39,078 nucleotides of DNA from Thermoplasmata archaeon (GCA_021806235.1 JAJZXU010000032.1:1-39078); one strand, 5' to 3'. Shown: positions 27,869 through 36,345, numbered from the stretch's first letter. Numbers and translations: made by a program. The notes: generated from the sequence alone by a model not told the origin.

Positions 27869-28415
27869 TTTTATTTACCTCTTTTATAAGTTCTTCACTA
27901 TCAATAGAGTTATAGCCATAATTTATTTTAATGTTTTTTAATGCCAGTAAATGATTATTCTTATCTATAGAGGAGCATAAATCAGATACAACTGAAACAT
28001 CATAATATCTGTAAAATGCTCCGGAACATGTATGTAAAACACATATATCGGTACTTATTCCAAAAATATATAATTTTTTTATATTTAATGCCCTCAGCAG
28101 TGAGCCTAAATCTGTATCAAAAAATGCGTCGTAATGCCTTTTTTTAATTATAAAGTCCGGAAATTTTTTTAATTCACTTACAATTTCAGATGAATAGGTA
28201 TTATCCATGGCATGTTCACCCCAGACCCTAAATTCCGGATCCTGTTTAATGTGTGCATCCTTTGCAAATATAATAATTATATTTTTATTTAATTTATTTA
28301 ATGTTTTCTCTGCCCTTTTTACGGCCTTTATCGCCTCATCACTGCCAAATTTTCCATTAACAAAATCATTTATTACGTCTACAATTAGTATACCTTTATT
28401 ATTCACCGGGCTCAT
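27861..28415 (-). CDS. pncA: Nicotinamidase, cysteine-hydrolase fold
   Basis: 184 aa. It deaminates nicotinamide to nicotinate. Catalytic triad: D13 (IVDVINDF), K91/K92 region and C125 (STDICVLHT). A metal site typical of true nicotinamidases, rather than isochorismatases, is suggested by D53-A-H55 and H68. The middle member of cysS-pncA-pncB, all on the minus strand; the next gene, pncB, performs the following reaction, which secures the call. Confidence 0.92.
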   Translation of the reverse strand: MSPVNNKGILIVDVINDFVNGKFGSDEAIKAVKRAEKTLNKLNKNIIIIFAKDAHIKQDPEFRVWGEHAMDNTYSSEIVSELKKFPDFIIKKRHYDAFFDTDLGSLLRALNIKKLYIFGISTDICVLHTCSGAFYRYYDVSVVSDLCSSIDKNNHLLALKNIKINYGYNSIDSEELIKEVNKNE

Positions 28416-28437
28416 GTTCGTATATTCATTTTAAATA

Positions 28438-29814
28438 TTAATCCTTTATCCACCATTCTGTTTTGGTGCCGTTGTCCTCAATATATATACTATTTTCTTC
28501 CAGTTTTTTACGTATATAGTCAGATATTTCATACATTTTATTATTCCTCATGTTAGTTCTTATTTCTATCATGGTATCTATCAGCTTCTCATTATTGTAT
28601 TCATTACTTTTATCATATAATATGCATAGAAAATTATTGATATAATTCATAACCTTAATTATTTTTTTTGCCGTTTCCATGGATATATTATCCATATTTT
28701 TATTCACGGATGAGATAAACTCAAATAGATCCCTTATCAGTGATCTTGTATCAAAATTATTTTCCATAGTTTCATTGATTTTTTTTATCATTTCATTTTC
28801 ATTGACATTATAATTGCCTGTTATATTTTCTATTTTTTCCATTTTATTATAAAAATTGTTTATTTTATCAACATTGTCCCTGGAGTTGTTAAGTAATTCA
28901 TCAGAAAACTCTATCGACGTATTATAATTTGCATTTATCATTGCAAATCTTAAATGTTCAGGCTTATAATCCCTTAAAATATCATTTACCTTTATAAAAT
29001 TCTTTAATGATTTTGACATTTTTTCATTATTTATATTTATCATGCCAGTATGAACCCAGTATCTTGCAAGGTATTTTTTACCACTTATGGATCTCATCTG
29101 GGCTATTTCAGCCTCATGATGGGGAAAGATTAAATCGGATCCACCACCATGTATATCATATTCCGGACCGAAATACGTTTCCGTTATGGCCGTGTCCTCA
29201 ATGTGCCATCCGGGTCTTCCCTTTCCCCACGGTGATTCCCAGTATGGTTCACCAGGTTTCGTCTTCTTCCATAATACAAAATCTTCAGGTTCCTTTTTAT
29301 TTTCATTAATTGTTCCCCTTGAATTTTTTATTATTCCATTTAGGTTCTGATTTGATAACCTGCCATAATCCTTAAATTTTTTTACACTAAAATAAACACC
29401 ATCTGATGTTTCATATGCATAGCCCTTATCAATCATTACTTTTATCTGAGCTCTTATTTCCTTTATATACAGTGTTGCCCTTGCATAGTAATTTATACTG
29501 TTTATCTTCAATTTATCCATGGTATTAACATACTCATTAAAATAATAATCTGAAATTTCATAATATTTTTTATTTTCATCTTTCGCTCTGTTTATTATTT
29601 TATCATCTATATCCGTTATATTCTGTAAATAAAAAACAGAATAACCTGTATTTCTCAAAAATTTGGCTATAACATCAAAAAATATATATGTCCTGGCATG
29701 CCCTATATGAAAATCATCATAAACAGTAGGACCGCATACAAATATGTTAATTCTTCCACTATTAATTGGTTTGAATTCTTCATCCTGCTGACCTAAAGTG
29801 TTGTGTATAATCAT
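28438..29814 (-). CDS. cysS: Cysteinyl-tRNA synthetase
   Basis: 458 aa, class I. Zinc Cys C27 in FVCGPTVYDDF, HIGH signature (HIGHARTY, 36-43), the WHIEDTA segment with catalytic contacts, HGGGSDLIFPHHEAEIAQ binding zinc, and KMSKSLKN. It charges tRNA-Cys. It leads the operon, followed after 22 bases by pncA. All signature motifs are intact. Confidence 0.96.
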   Translation of the reverse strand: MIIHNTLGQQDEEFKPINSGRINIFVCGPTVYDDFHIGHARTYIFFDVIAKFLRNTGYSVFYLQNITDIDDKIINRAKDENKKYYEISDYYFNEYVNTMDKLKINSINYYARATLYIKEIRAQIKVMIDKGYAYETSDGVYFSVKKFKDYGRLSNQNLNGIIKNSRGTINENKKEPEDFVLWKKTKPGEPYWESPWGKGRPGWHIEDTAITETYFGPEYDIHGGGSDLIFPHHEAEIAQMRSISGKKYLARYWVHTGMININNEKMSKSLKNFIKVNDILRDYKPEHLRFAMINANYNTSIEFSDELLNNSRDNVDKINNFYNKMEKIENITGNYNVNENEMIKKINETMENNFDTRSLIRDLFEFISSVNKNMDNISMETAKKIIKVMNYINNFLCILYDKSNEYNNEKLIDTMIEIRTNMRNNKMYEISDYIRKKLEENSIYIEDNGTKTEWWIKD

Positions 29815-30012
29815 TGTTTACATATTTATAATAGATAAATAAATTTATTTATTATTTTTTGTGGTTTGCATAGTACTGCTGGCAGAAAGAGATTATTAAT
29901 GCCAGGGCAGTGACTGTATTCTATTATGACCATTTTTGATTTTTTTATACAATTGTTATAAATGTTATATTCATAATTATAAACTTTAATAGTATATGTG
30001 CAATATTTAATT

Positions 30013-30813
30013 ATGGATATAAGAGTTGGCAGTGCAGTTGCATCGTTTGATGAAAAAGGTGCCTATTTAAGGGAATTAAGATCCGGTAATGATATAATAA
30101 TAAAAAAAACCTTTGATGGAACTGAAACACATGGTGGTGCTGTGGTATTTTTCCCGTTTGGCAACAGGGTTAAAAACGCGGAGTATAAATATAAAGATGT
30201 AAAATATAATTTACCAAAAAATGATGGGAATAACAGTATTCATGGATTAATAAGAAATGAAACATTTGATTATAAGAAAACTGAAAATGGTATAGAATTT
30301 TATAAAAACTTTGAAAATAATAGTTATCCTGGAAGGGCATTTATAAAGATAAATTATGAAATGAAGAATAAAAGTTTTAATACATATTTTTATGTTAAAT
30401 CCCTGGATAGAGAAATCCCGGTAGAGATCGGGTTTCATCCCTATTTTTATATAAATGGCAGTTATAGCATAGATTATAATAAAGACCTGAAAATGATGAA
30501 TTATATGGATACATATTTTCCTGATGGAACATATACTGATATGAATTTTAAAAATAAGGATTTATCTAATATTATTCTTGACAATGCCTTTTATTTAGAT
30601 AATGATATTGTATTAAAGGATGAAAAACACACGGTGAAAATAATTAGATATAACATGCCATATACTGTGTTATATAATGGTTTATATGCAAACGGGGATT
30701 CGATAGCAATAGAACCAATGACAGGTGCCCCGGATGCATTCAATAACGGTATAGGCCTGATAAATTTAAAGAAAGATCAGGAATTTAAATGCGGATATTC
30801 TATAGAATTTTAA
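30013..30813 (+). CDS. Aldose 1-epimerase (mutarotase) family protein
   Basis: 266 aa from ATG at 30013; a GTG at 29998 adds 5 residues. The TATA-like TATAAACTTT at 29978-29987 lies about 26 bases before the ATG, favouring a leaderless start at 30013. Numbered from the GTG, catalytic residues of the galactose mutarotase fold are visible: R57 (FGNRV), H82 (SIHGL), H147 (GFHPYF) and E239 (AIEPMTGAPDAF). It interconverts sugar anomers; the sugar is unknown, glucose or galactose being likely given the sugar-oxidising lifestyle implied by glycerate kinase. Confidence 0.85.
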   Translation: MDIRVGSAVASFDEKGAYLRELRSGNDIIIKKTFDGTETHGGAVVFFPFGNRVKNAEYKYKDVKYNLPKNDGNNSIHGLIRNETFDYKKTENGIEFYKNFENNSYPGRAFIKINYEMKNKSFNTYFYVKSLDREIPVEIGFHPYFYINGSYSIDYNKDLKMMNYMDTYFPDGTYTDMNFKNKDLSNIILDNAFYLDNDIVLKDEKHTVKIIRYNMPYTVLYNGLYANGDSIAIEPMTGAPDAFNNGIGLINLKKDQEFKCGYSIEF

Positions 30814-30943
30814 AATTCTTCTGATAATGGTTATCTACTAATTATTTTAGTGATATATTGTTTATAAAGCAAAAAGCTTAATAGTATTAGTTAAATGATA
30901 AATCTAATTTGTAATTGATATTAAATTATCCCGGTGATATGTA

Positions 30944-32386
30944 ATGAATTCTACAGATAACAGTAAAAAAAATTACGTTTTAATCAGTGTTTTAATGGGC
31001 ATGTTAATGTCGGCTATTGATATGACAATAGTTATACTGGCATTGCCAACACTTACTGTTGATTTAAAAGTACCATTTATTGATACCATCTGGGTTATTC
31101 TAATTTATTTACTGGTAATAGCAACATTAACAACACAGTTCGGTAAAATAGGTGATATGTTCGGTCGTGGAAAGATATTTAATATCGGTTTTATAATATT
31201 TATAGTGGGTTCCGCACTGTCTGGTGCCGCTCCGGATATAGATTTTCTAATATCTGCAAGGGCAGTACAGGGTTTTGGTGCAGTTTTATTACAGGCAAAT
31301 GGCAACGCAATAATTGCGGATTATTTTTCACAGGGAGAGCGTGGCAGGGCTTTTGGCATAGCATCCATGGGATGGAGCGTCGGGGCTGTGCTGGGAATAT
31401 TGCTCGGTGGGATAATTACAACGTTCATAGGCTGGAGGTATATATTTTACATAAATATACCTGTTGGAATAATAGGTTCCGTTATGGCAATGAAATACAT
31501 TGGGGATAACAAAAAAACAAATACAAAAATTGATGTGCCGGGAACGATTTTACTTATATTCATTTTATCATTAATATCGTACGGTTCAATAGAAATAGCC
31601 TCTATTGGAGTTACATTTTTGAATGCTGTACATATAATAACAGGTGTATTGCTAATAATACCGTTTGTTTACATTGAAAAAACATCAAACCATCCCCTAA
31701 TGGATATGCACGTGTTTAGGATTAGGAGATTGTCATTATCACTTCTTGCGTCACTCCTTCAGGCAATAGGATATCTATCAGTATTATTTATATTAATAAT
31801 GTATCTGCAGGGTATACGTGGCTTTTCACCATTTGATGCGTCACTATTACTGGTTCCGGGATATCTTATATCCGGCCTTTTATCTCCAAAAATGGGTAAA
31901 CTATCAGATAGGATAGCACCTGGAACCGTTGCCGGTGTAGGCATATTCTTTATGGCAATAGGTCTTGTTGTTTACCTTCTCATGGGGGTTTCAACACCAT
32001 TATATATGGTTATCATTGGCTCTATAATAACTGGTTTCGGGGGTTCCATGTTCTGGCCCTCAAATACGAGTGCGGTCATGTCAAATACACCACCGACATT
32101 ATATGGATCAACTTCTGGTTTATTAAGGACATTATCAAATATAGGTACATTATTAAGTTACGTTATAGCAATTACAGTGGCTGCAACAACTGTACCGAGA
32201 TATGTAACGTTTGAAGTTTTCCTTGGAGTAGCCAAGTTAAACGGCAATGTATCTTCAAAATTTATTGTTGGAATTCATTCTGCACTAATAGTTGCAATGA
32301 TAGTACTTATAGCATCGTCCATCTCATCATTTGCAACATCATTAAAATTCAAGAACGTTGATGCAGAAGTTGTAAAATATAAATGA
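30944..32386 (+). CDS. MFS multidrug-type efflux pump (DHA2 / EmrB-QacA class)
   Basis: 480 aa with about 14 hydrophobic helices. Helix 1 has the motif SAIDMTIVILALPTL, the loop GDMFGRGKIF matches motif A, and helices 4-5 carry ARAVQGFGAVLLQANGNAII and GIASMGWSVGAVLGILLGG, typical of the 14-helix drug:H+ antiporters. It likely exports toxic compounds or metabolites across the membrane. A GGTGAT ribosome binding site stands 5-8 bases before the start. No regulator is adjacent. Confidence 0.87.
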   Translation: MNSTDNSKKNYVLISVLMGMLMSAIDMTIVILALPTLTVDLKVPFIDTIWVILIYLLVIATLTTQFGKIGDMFGRGKIFNIGFIIFIVGSALSGAAPDIDFLISARAVQGFGAVLLQANGNAIIADYFSQGERGRAFGIASMGWSVGAVLGILLGGIITTFIGWRYIFYINIPVGIIGSVMAMKYIGDNKKTNTKIDVPGTILLIFILSLISYGSIEIASIGVTFLNAVHIITGVLLIIPFVYIEKTSNHPLMDMHVFRIRRLSLSLLASLLQAIGYLSVLFILIMYLQGIRGFSPFDASLLLVPGYLISGLLSPKMGKLSDRIAPGTVAGVGIFFMAIGLVVYLLMGVSTPLYMVIIGSIITGFGGSMFWPSNTSAVMSNTPPTLYGSTSGLLRTLSNIGTLLSYVIAITVAATTVPRYVTFEVFLGVAKLNGNVSSKFIVGIHSALIVAMIVLIASSISSFATSLKFKNVDAEVVKYK

Positions 32387-32581
32387 CATGATAGTCTTAC
32401 ACAGTGTAAATGCCAGAATACTGCAGTTTAATTCCAGCACTATGAGATCATATACTGTTGCTTTTTTATGAGAAAATTGATAGAGACCACTAATTTCTAT
32501 ACCTATCCATGATAATTCATATAATGAGTCTTATATAATACACAACTTTTATTCAGAAATGCCATAAATTTAAAAATTTGT

Positions 32582-32590
32582 AAAAAAAAA
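32582..32590 (-). terminator. Oligo-T terminator (9 T on the minus strand)
   Basis: A run of nine T residues on the minus strand, about 33 bases after the stop of the gene ending at 32623. Archaeal RNA polymerase terminates at such T-runs without needing a hairpin. The surrounding 32387-32622 gap otherwise shows no gene. Confidence 0.45.
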
Positions 32591-32622
32591 TTAAAATTCT
32601 AACGGGTGCCTGCCAGTAACCC

Positions 32623-32856
32623 TTATTGACTCTCGGTGGAACTTTGATCTGGGACTCCTGAATTATCATCAGGTTTAGGTTCCGTTAACATTGAATCTGG
32701 TGTGTGGCATATAGGGCATCTTGGTTTTCTTGTCACTGCCCAGTAAATAATACCCGGAATAAAAAAGAAAATGAGCAATAACACTAATGCAACTGTATTA
32801 TACCCGTGTTCAGCATTTACGTTTCTCTTACAGCTTGGACAATATCTAACAACCAT
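32623..32856 (-). CDS. Zinc-ribbon protein with one membrane hairpin or helix
   Basis: 77 aa from ATG at 32856 (a longer frame to 32955 runs through the promoter). Opens with CPSCKR (6-11), then a hydrophobic segment VALVLLLIFFFIPGIIYWAVT (about 22-42), then CPICHT (47-52), and a Ser/Asp/Pro-rich acidic tail. Cysteine pairs on both sides of a membrane-dipping segment resemble LITAF-like or archaeal zinc-ribbon membrane proteins. Function unknown. TATA-like AAATTTATATACG lies about 25 bases upstream on the minus strand, fitting a leaderless start. Confidence 0.6.
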   Translation of the reverse strand: MVVRYCPSCKRNVNAEHGYNTVALVLLLIFFFIPGIIYWAVTRKPRCPICHTPDSMLTEPKPDDNSGVPDQSSTESQ

Positions 32857-33108
32857 AAATAAAGTAACGGTAAAACGTATATAAATTTTTCCATATAAAA
32901 CTATGGCAATTATCCGGCGCGGGAGAACTAACTTTTTGTGTAATGTGGAAACCATAATTTACACTTTTACGGCATAATTTTCCTGTACAGTAATGCAACC
33001 TCTTCGAAAATTTCTTCCATGGCTCATTTTGACCCAAAAAGGAAAAATCTCCATAGTATACATTGATAGGTTTATAATCAATATGTTAATAGCTATACAC
33101 GGGTAAGA

Positions 33109-33157
33109 CCGGTTGGTCAAGCCTACCTTGAGGTGGACGTACAACAGTACCAACCGG
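33109..33157. repeat. Inverted repeat CCGGTTGGT / ACCAACCGG at the tnpB 5' side
   Basis: Perfect 9-bp arms at 33109-33117 and 33149-33157. Inside is a second small hairpin TCAAG-CCTAC-CTTGA (33117-33131). Nested stem-loops at this place resemble the subterminal hairpins of IS200/IS605 left ends, but the truncated tnpB starts within it, so this may instead be a rearrangement scar. Confidence 0.4.
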
Positions 33158-33912
33158 CACTGGTTTATTTTATTGACATCTATAGTTACATTAATGTTTT
33201 AATAAAGCTTGAGAGGATCCTTGGAATAGATATAGGTGTAAGGAATCTTGTAACCATTGGAAACAACATCTCTGAACGGAGGATTGCCGTAAGGGCAGGA
33301 TTGCTGAAGTCTATAAACCAGTTCTATAATAAGGAGAATGGAAGGTTAAGATCTATAAATGACCTGCAGGGAGATAAAAGAAAGATGACAGAAAGATTAA
33401 AACGCCTTACCATGAAAAGAAACAGGAGAATAAAGGACATAATGCATGAGATCAGTAAATCCATAGTGGAATATGCAAAATCAATGAATATTGATACAAT
33501 TGTAATAAACCATAACGATGGGTGGAAGCAATCTACAGGTATGGGAAGGAAAAATAACCAGAACTTTGTAGAGCTTCCATTTAATGTACTGATAAACCAG
33601 ATCAGGTACAAGGCAGAGGAGAATGGAATTAATGTGATCATGCAGGGGGAATCACACACAAGCAAATGTTCTTTCCTTGATAATGAAACAATAGAACACC
33701 ATGATAACTATACTGGTAAAAGAATAAAACGTGGCATCTTCAGATCAGGCAGTGGCACTCTAATACATGCAGATCTAAATGCATCTTACAATATAATAAA
33801 GAAAGCAGTCCCTGACGCTTTTGCTAACGGGATAGAGGGTATAGGGTTGTACCCACGGAGTTTAAGCATCCCACAGTTCTGTGAGATGATAACTTCCAAA
33901 GGTGGATGTTAA
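33133..33912 (+). CDS. tnpB: 5'-truncated TnpB with intact RuvC catalytic residues
   Basis: 259 aa from a GTG, against about 400-450 for full relatives. RuvC I D33 (GIDIGVRNLVT), RuvC II E173 (QGESHTSKC) and RuvC III D214 (HADLNASYN) are all present, as are the subgroup motifs GLLKSINQFYNK and WKQ...GRKNNQNF. The usual zinc-finger cysteines are missing, but this IS1341-like subgroup normally has KRIKRGIF there instead. The N-terminal guide/target-recognition part (about 150-200 residues) is replaced by about 30 unrelated residues, so it is probably a defective copy. No tnpA is nearby. TnpB proteins are RNA-guided nucleases whose guide RNA is made from the element's right end. Confidence 0.8.
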   Translation: MDVQQYQPALVYFIDIYSYINVLIKLERILGIDIGVRNLVTIGNNISERRIAVRAGLLKSINQFYNKENGRLRSINDLQGDKRKMTERLKRLTMKRNRRIKDIMHEISKSIVEYAKSMNIDTIVINHNDGWKQSTGMGRKNNQNFVELPFNVLINQIRYKAEENGINVIMQGESHTSKCSFLDNETIEHHDNYTGKRIKRGIFRSGSGTLIHADLNASYNIIKKAVPDAFANGIEGIGLYPRSLSIPQFCEMITSKGGC

Positions 33913-33922
33913 CATTGTTAAC
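33908..33922. repeat. Palindrome GTTAAC-ATT-GTTAAC at the tnpB stop codon
   Basis: Two identical GTTAAC palindromes flank ATT; the tnpB stop TAA lies in the first. The same GTTAAC closes the tnpB remnant at 23086-23091. It marks the likely right end of the element. Confidence 0.45.
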
Positions 33923-33950
33923 TGAAATCATAACCTGCACACATGTAATC

Positions 33951-34349
33951 TCATTTTATTGCATGGTAGAACTTATCTAATTCTTTATCAAACGTAGCAA
34001 GATTTTCAATATGGTTTGCAGATATTAGTGCAAGTATAGTACAATCGGTGAAGCTAAATCTTGTCGATTCTTGATCCTTGAAAAGCTTCCATGCATTTTC
34101 AAAGATAATGTCGTTGACAGAAATGACACCAATAGATTCCTTTATGAGTTGCCCCGATGTGATTGCACTTCTCAAAGACTTGGTTCTGACCAAAACAACT
34201 GTCACGGTTTCATCGAACACATAATCAGAGGTAACAGCGGATCCGTACCTGCCGGCTATAATGCTATCTACCAACTGAACAGCTTTCCCGTGGTTGCTAT
34301 CCCTATCAACAATATAAGCAACGAGGACGCTTGTGTCTAGAAATATCAA
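33951..34349 (-). CDS. vapC: VapC toxin, PIN-domain RNase
   Basis: 132 aa. The four PIN acidic residues are seen: D5 (FLDTSVLVA), E47 (VFDETVT), D102 (FTDCTILA) and D121 (TFDKEL). VapC toxins cut RNA, often tRNA or rRNA, with Mg2+. The antitoxin gene upstream overlaps by 4 bases (ATGA), as usual in vapBC operons. It is 39 bases from the tnpB stop, on the opposite strand. Confidence 0.93.
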   Translation of the reverse strand: MIFLDTSVLVAYIVDRDSNHGKAVQLVDSIIAGRYGSAVTSDYVFDETVTVVLVRTKSLRSAITSGQLIKESIGVISVNDIIFENAWKLFKDQESTRFSFTDCTILALISANHIENLATFDKELDKFYHAIK

Positions 34350-34621
34350 TAAAGGTCACCGTAAAGTGTCTCATCTACATCCACACTCCAGTTAACCTTA
34401 CCGCCTGTCTTCACCAATCCATTAAGTTTCAACATTTTCTTGATGTCAGGTCCTTTATACTCTCTTTCCTTTGCTAGCCAATAACCCATAGCCTGATTCA
34501 GTGCTTCCCCAACGTTCTTGTTCTCCTCCATTGCTTTCTGCCTGAACTGTTTATAAATTTCCTTGTCTATTTTCCTCACGACAAGCGTATCATTATTGGT
34601 ATTTTTATTCAATTTAACCAT
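34346..34621 (-). CDS. vapB: VapB-type antitoxin with ribbon-helix-helix head
   Basis: 91 aa. N-terminal strand and helix (TLVVRKIDKEIYKQFRQKAMEENKNVGEALNQAMGYWLAKE, about 12-52) fit the RHH DNA-binding fold; the C-terminal part (GGKVNWSVDVDETLYGDLY) is the toxin-binding tail with the typical final acidic/Tyr motif. It should neutralise VapC and repress its own operon. A near-palindrome (34624-34639) lies against the start codon. Confidence 0.85.
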   Translation of the reverse strand: MVKLNKNTNNDTLVVRKIDKEIYKQFRQKAMEENKNVGEALNQAMGYWLAKEREYKGPDIKKMLKLNGLVKTGGKVNWSVDVDETLYGDLY

Positions 34622-34623
34622 AA

Positions 34624-34639
34624 GTATAACATGTAATAC
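34624..34639 (-). promoter_or_regulatory. Near-palindrome before vapB (GTATA ACATGT AATAC)
   Basis: 14 of 16 positions are symmetric around ACATGT. It starts 3 bases upstream of the vapB ATG, between a TATA-like TTTATTAG (about 34643-34650, minus) and the gene, the right place for VapB autorepression. Confidence 0.4.
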
Positions 34640-34907
34640 ATACTAATAAAGATTGAGATTTAAAATTTTGTACCTGTATAGCTTCATTGATATACTCATG
34701 AAAACCAGTATTAGAGATGATTAGAGAGATGTATTAATTTCATTCATTCTCAATAATTTTCAATGTGATTCCAGTACAAATAACCGCAAACCCAGCAATT
34801 CACTAATATACAATGTATCAGCAGGCACTGTGTCCATATTTATAAAAATGCTATTTAATCGTTCATCAGATGCAGTAACAACATTCGGAAAATAGTTACT
34901 TCATGGG
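34640..34907. other. Gene-poor sequence between vapBC and the gene-tail repeat
   Basis: No convincing gene. A 25-codon minus-strand frame (34760-34837, MDTVPADTLYISELLGLRL...) is open from an ATG, but a TATA-like sequence sits right against it and it has no family. It may be a fragment. Confidence 0.35.
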
Positions 34908-35015
34908 ATCCTATTTTACAGCTGAAATTTGATTAATTGATTCATATTTAGGAGATTTGAAGTTATGAATAATCTGTGGAGCTACCTCCATAGCCTTTTC
35001 TTGCGATGTAAAAAG
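34908..35015. repeat. Copy 1 of a 108-bp duplicated gene tail
   Basis: Aligns without gaps to 36150-36257, differing at 10 positions (about 91% identical). In both copies the minus strand is open and ends in TAG, spelling LFTSQEKAMEVAPQIIHN (copy 1) or LFTSQEKAMEIAPQIIHN (copy 2). Confidence 0.85.
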
Positions 35016-35102
35016 TGAAATATTTTTTATCTGGTTTTGCAAAACTATTGTAATAAAATGGATACTATTTTTTTTGAATTCGTAATGTCCATAAAACTCT
35101 AT
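34911..35102 (-). pseudogene. Gene remnant whose tail is duplicated at 36153
   Basis: An open frame of 63 codons plus stop follows an in-frame TGA at 35103-35105 and has no ATG at its head (the first codon is ATA). It reads IEFYGHYEFKKNSIHFITIV, then ...NISLFTSQEKAMEVAPQ. Family not recognised. It begins just 8 bases after the stop of the small gene at 35110, so it may once have been a third gene of that operon, or it may use an unusual start. The last 35 codons equal the repeat copy. Confidence 0.45.
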
Positions 35103-35109
35103 TCAAGAG

Positions 35110-35310
35110 TTATGGTAGAAAGCTCCCCTTTCGAAGTTGAATCTTAATGAGGTATTCAGCATAGTTATCCACATCCATACATTCCAGTGCAATAGCTAAT
35201 TCTATATTTCCCTCACTTATCGCATTGGCCTGTTCTTTCTTCTTCAGATCACCCAAAAGTTTTCTTGTTCCCGGACTGGCGTATATAGTCTCAAAATCAT
35301 CAGTTGGCAA
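35110..35310 (-). CDS. Small island protein, paralogue of its upstream neighbour
   Basis: 66 aa. The stretch AISEGNIELAIALECMDVDNYAEYLIKIQLRKG (about 30-62) lines up with LARKSGNRELEQALNSMGTGAFASYLLFKGIERL of the preceding gene (shared pattern GNxELxxALxxMxxxxxAxYL), so the two are tandem paralogues. The family is unknown. The start overlaps the previous gene by 11 bases, showing translational coupling. It may form a hetero-oligomer with its neighbour. Confidence 0.6.
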   Translation of the reverse strand: MPTDDFETIYASPGTRKLLGDLKKKEQANAISEGNIELAIALECMDVDNYAEYLIKIQLRKGSFLP

Positions 35311-35515
35311 GATTGTTCAATTCCTCTAGTCTTTCAATTCCCTTGAATAAAAGATACGAAGCAAAAGCACCGGTTCCCATTGAATTTAATGCTTGTTCTA
35401 GTTCCCTGTTTCCGGATTTCCTCGCAAGCTCAATTGCCTTGGATCTGGCATTCTCTATTTCCTTTAGGGTACTCTTTCGAATTTTTATGACAGCACTCTC
35501 TTTGTTATCTACCAT
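35300..35515 (-). CDS. Small RHH-like protein behind an 18-bp palindrome
   Basis: 71 aa. The N-terminal SAVIKIRKSTLKEIENARSK could be the DNA-contacting strand and first helix of a ribbon-helix-helix protein, and AFASYLLFKGIERLEEL its second helix, with about 20 extra residues in between. A perfect palindrome next to its TATA box supports a self-repressing DNA-binding role. No known toxin is next to it; the coupled partner is its own paralogue. Not assigned to a named family. Confidence 0.6.
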   Translation of the reverse strand: MVDNKESAVIKIRKSTLKEIENARSKAIELARKSGNRELEQALNSMGTGAFASYLLFKGIERLEELNNLAN

Positions 35516-35542
35516 AAATGGAAATACACTAATATATTATAA

Positions 35543-35560
35543 AGTTACCTATAGGTAACT
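35543..35560 (-). promoter_or_regulatory. 18-bp perfect palindrome AGTTACCTATAGGTAACT
   Basis: Fully symmetric over 18 bases. It lies immediately upstream of the TATA-like TTTATAATATATTAG (about 35529-35543, minus) of the small operon starting at 35515, thus covering the TFB recognition position. Binding there would block or recruit TBP/TFB. It is the clearest operator in the window. Confidence 0.65.
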
Positions 35561-36149
35561 ATTAGAAATCTTAACCCTTACCATCACAATCATTTAATGA
35601 ATGAATTCATTCCAAGCGTCTTATCAAGCTTCTCAACTAATGCAGGTATCACACCTATTATCTCACCCTACCATCATCTATTGTGTATACTCTTGTGTTA
35701 CGGGTCTACTTATATTAAATTAATTGTAGAATTAAAAAATTTCCTATCCAGGGGTATCTCCACTCAACCTATTTTTTATTTGTTCTCCCATCGACCTTAA
35801 GTTTACTGTTAAGAATTGCATTATTTTCTAGATTATATCTACTTTCTCTCTTTATTTCCCTATGAGTTTTATATATTTTTATATAGCTACCACTATCTTT
35901 CCCTTATTTTCCTTTACGAACTTTCTTGTACACTCACATTCATTCAGGAGGTAAACGATCACTGAGCATATACCTATTGGATCCACTACTTGGAAAAAAT
36001 TGCTTATTAGCTATTGTGATCAGGAATGAATTGTGAAAAGTGGACCCAAATCCACAAGGCATCCCTCCGTAGAGTGGACGGCGGACAGTTCACCCCTAGT
36101 TATACCTGAACATCCCCTTCACATAGTAGACCAAAAATAACATCCTGAT
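35561..36149. other. Long gene-poor stretch with gene debris
   Basis: No intact gene. On the minus strand about 35597-35671 an open piece spells GEIIGVIPALVEKLDKTLGM and ends in a normal stop, but it is cut off upstream by a stop: probably the tail of a lost gene. At 36040-36055 there is a short hairpin GTGGA-CCCAAA-TCCAC. The segment 36060-36120 is more G+C-rich than its surroundings and may be the end of an old insertion; I cannot name it. Confidence 0.4.
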
Positions 36150-36257
36150 ATCCTATTTTCCAGTTGAAGTTTGATTAACTGATTCATCGTTATGGGATTT
36201 GAGGTTATGAATAATCTGTGGAGCTATCTCCATAGCCTTTTCTTGCGATGTAAAAAG
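36150..36257. repeat. Copy 2 of the 108-bp duplicated gene tail
   Basis: Matches 34908-35015 (98 of 108 bases). Minus strand open to TAG at 36153-36155; similarity ends abruptly at 36257, just after an upstream in-frame TAA, so only the last 35 codons or so remain. Confidence 0.85.
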
Positions 36258-36345
36258 GCATGGTTATTTTTGAAAGAGAGAGCAATGGTTAGTCCTTTAG
36301 CTCTAACCTGAATATGCCTCCAATCGACATTTAAATATCACCAGA

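Noticed and set aside
32846-33037. 63-codon minus-strand ORF rich in Cys, His and Lys
   Set aside because: It crosses the TATA box and start region of the zinc-ribbon gene and has no coding character.
36039-36056. GGACCCAAATCCAC resembles the tRNA-Pro T-arm (GGTCCAAATCCGG), as a possible attachment-site copy
   Set aside because: Similarity covers about a dozen bases with mismatches, and the segment is better explained as a small hairpin GTGGA/TCCAC; no longer match to the tRNA 3' end follows.
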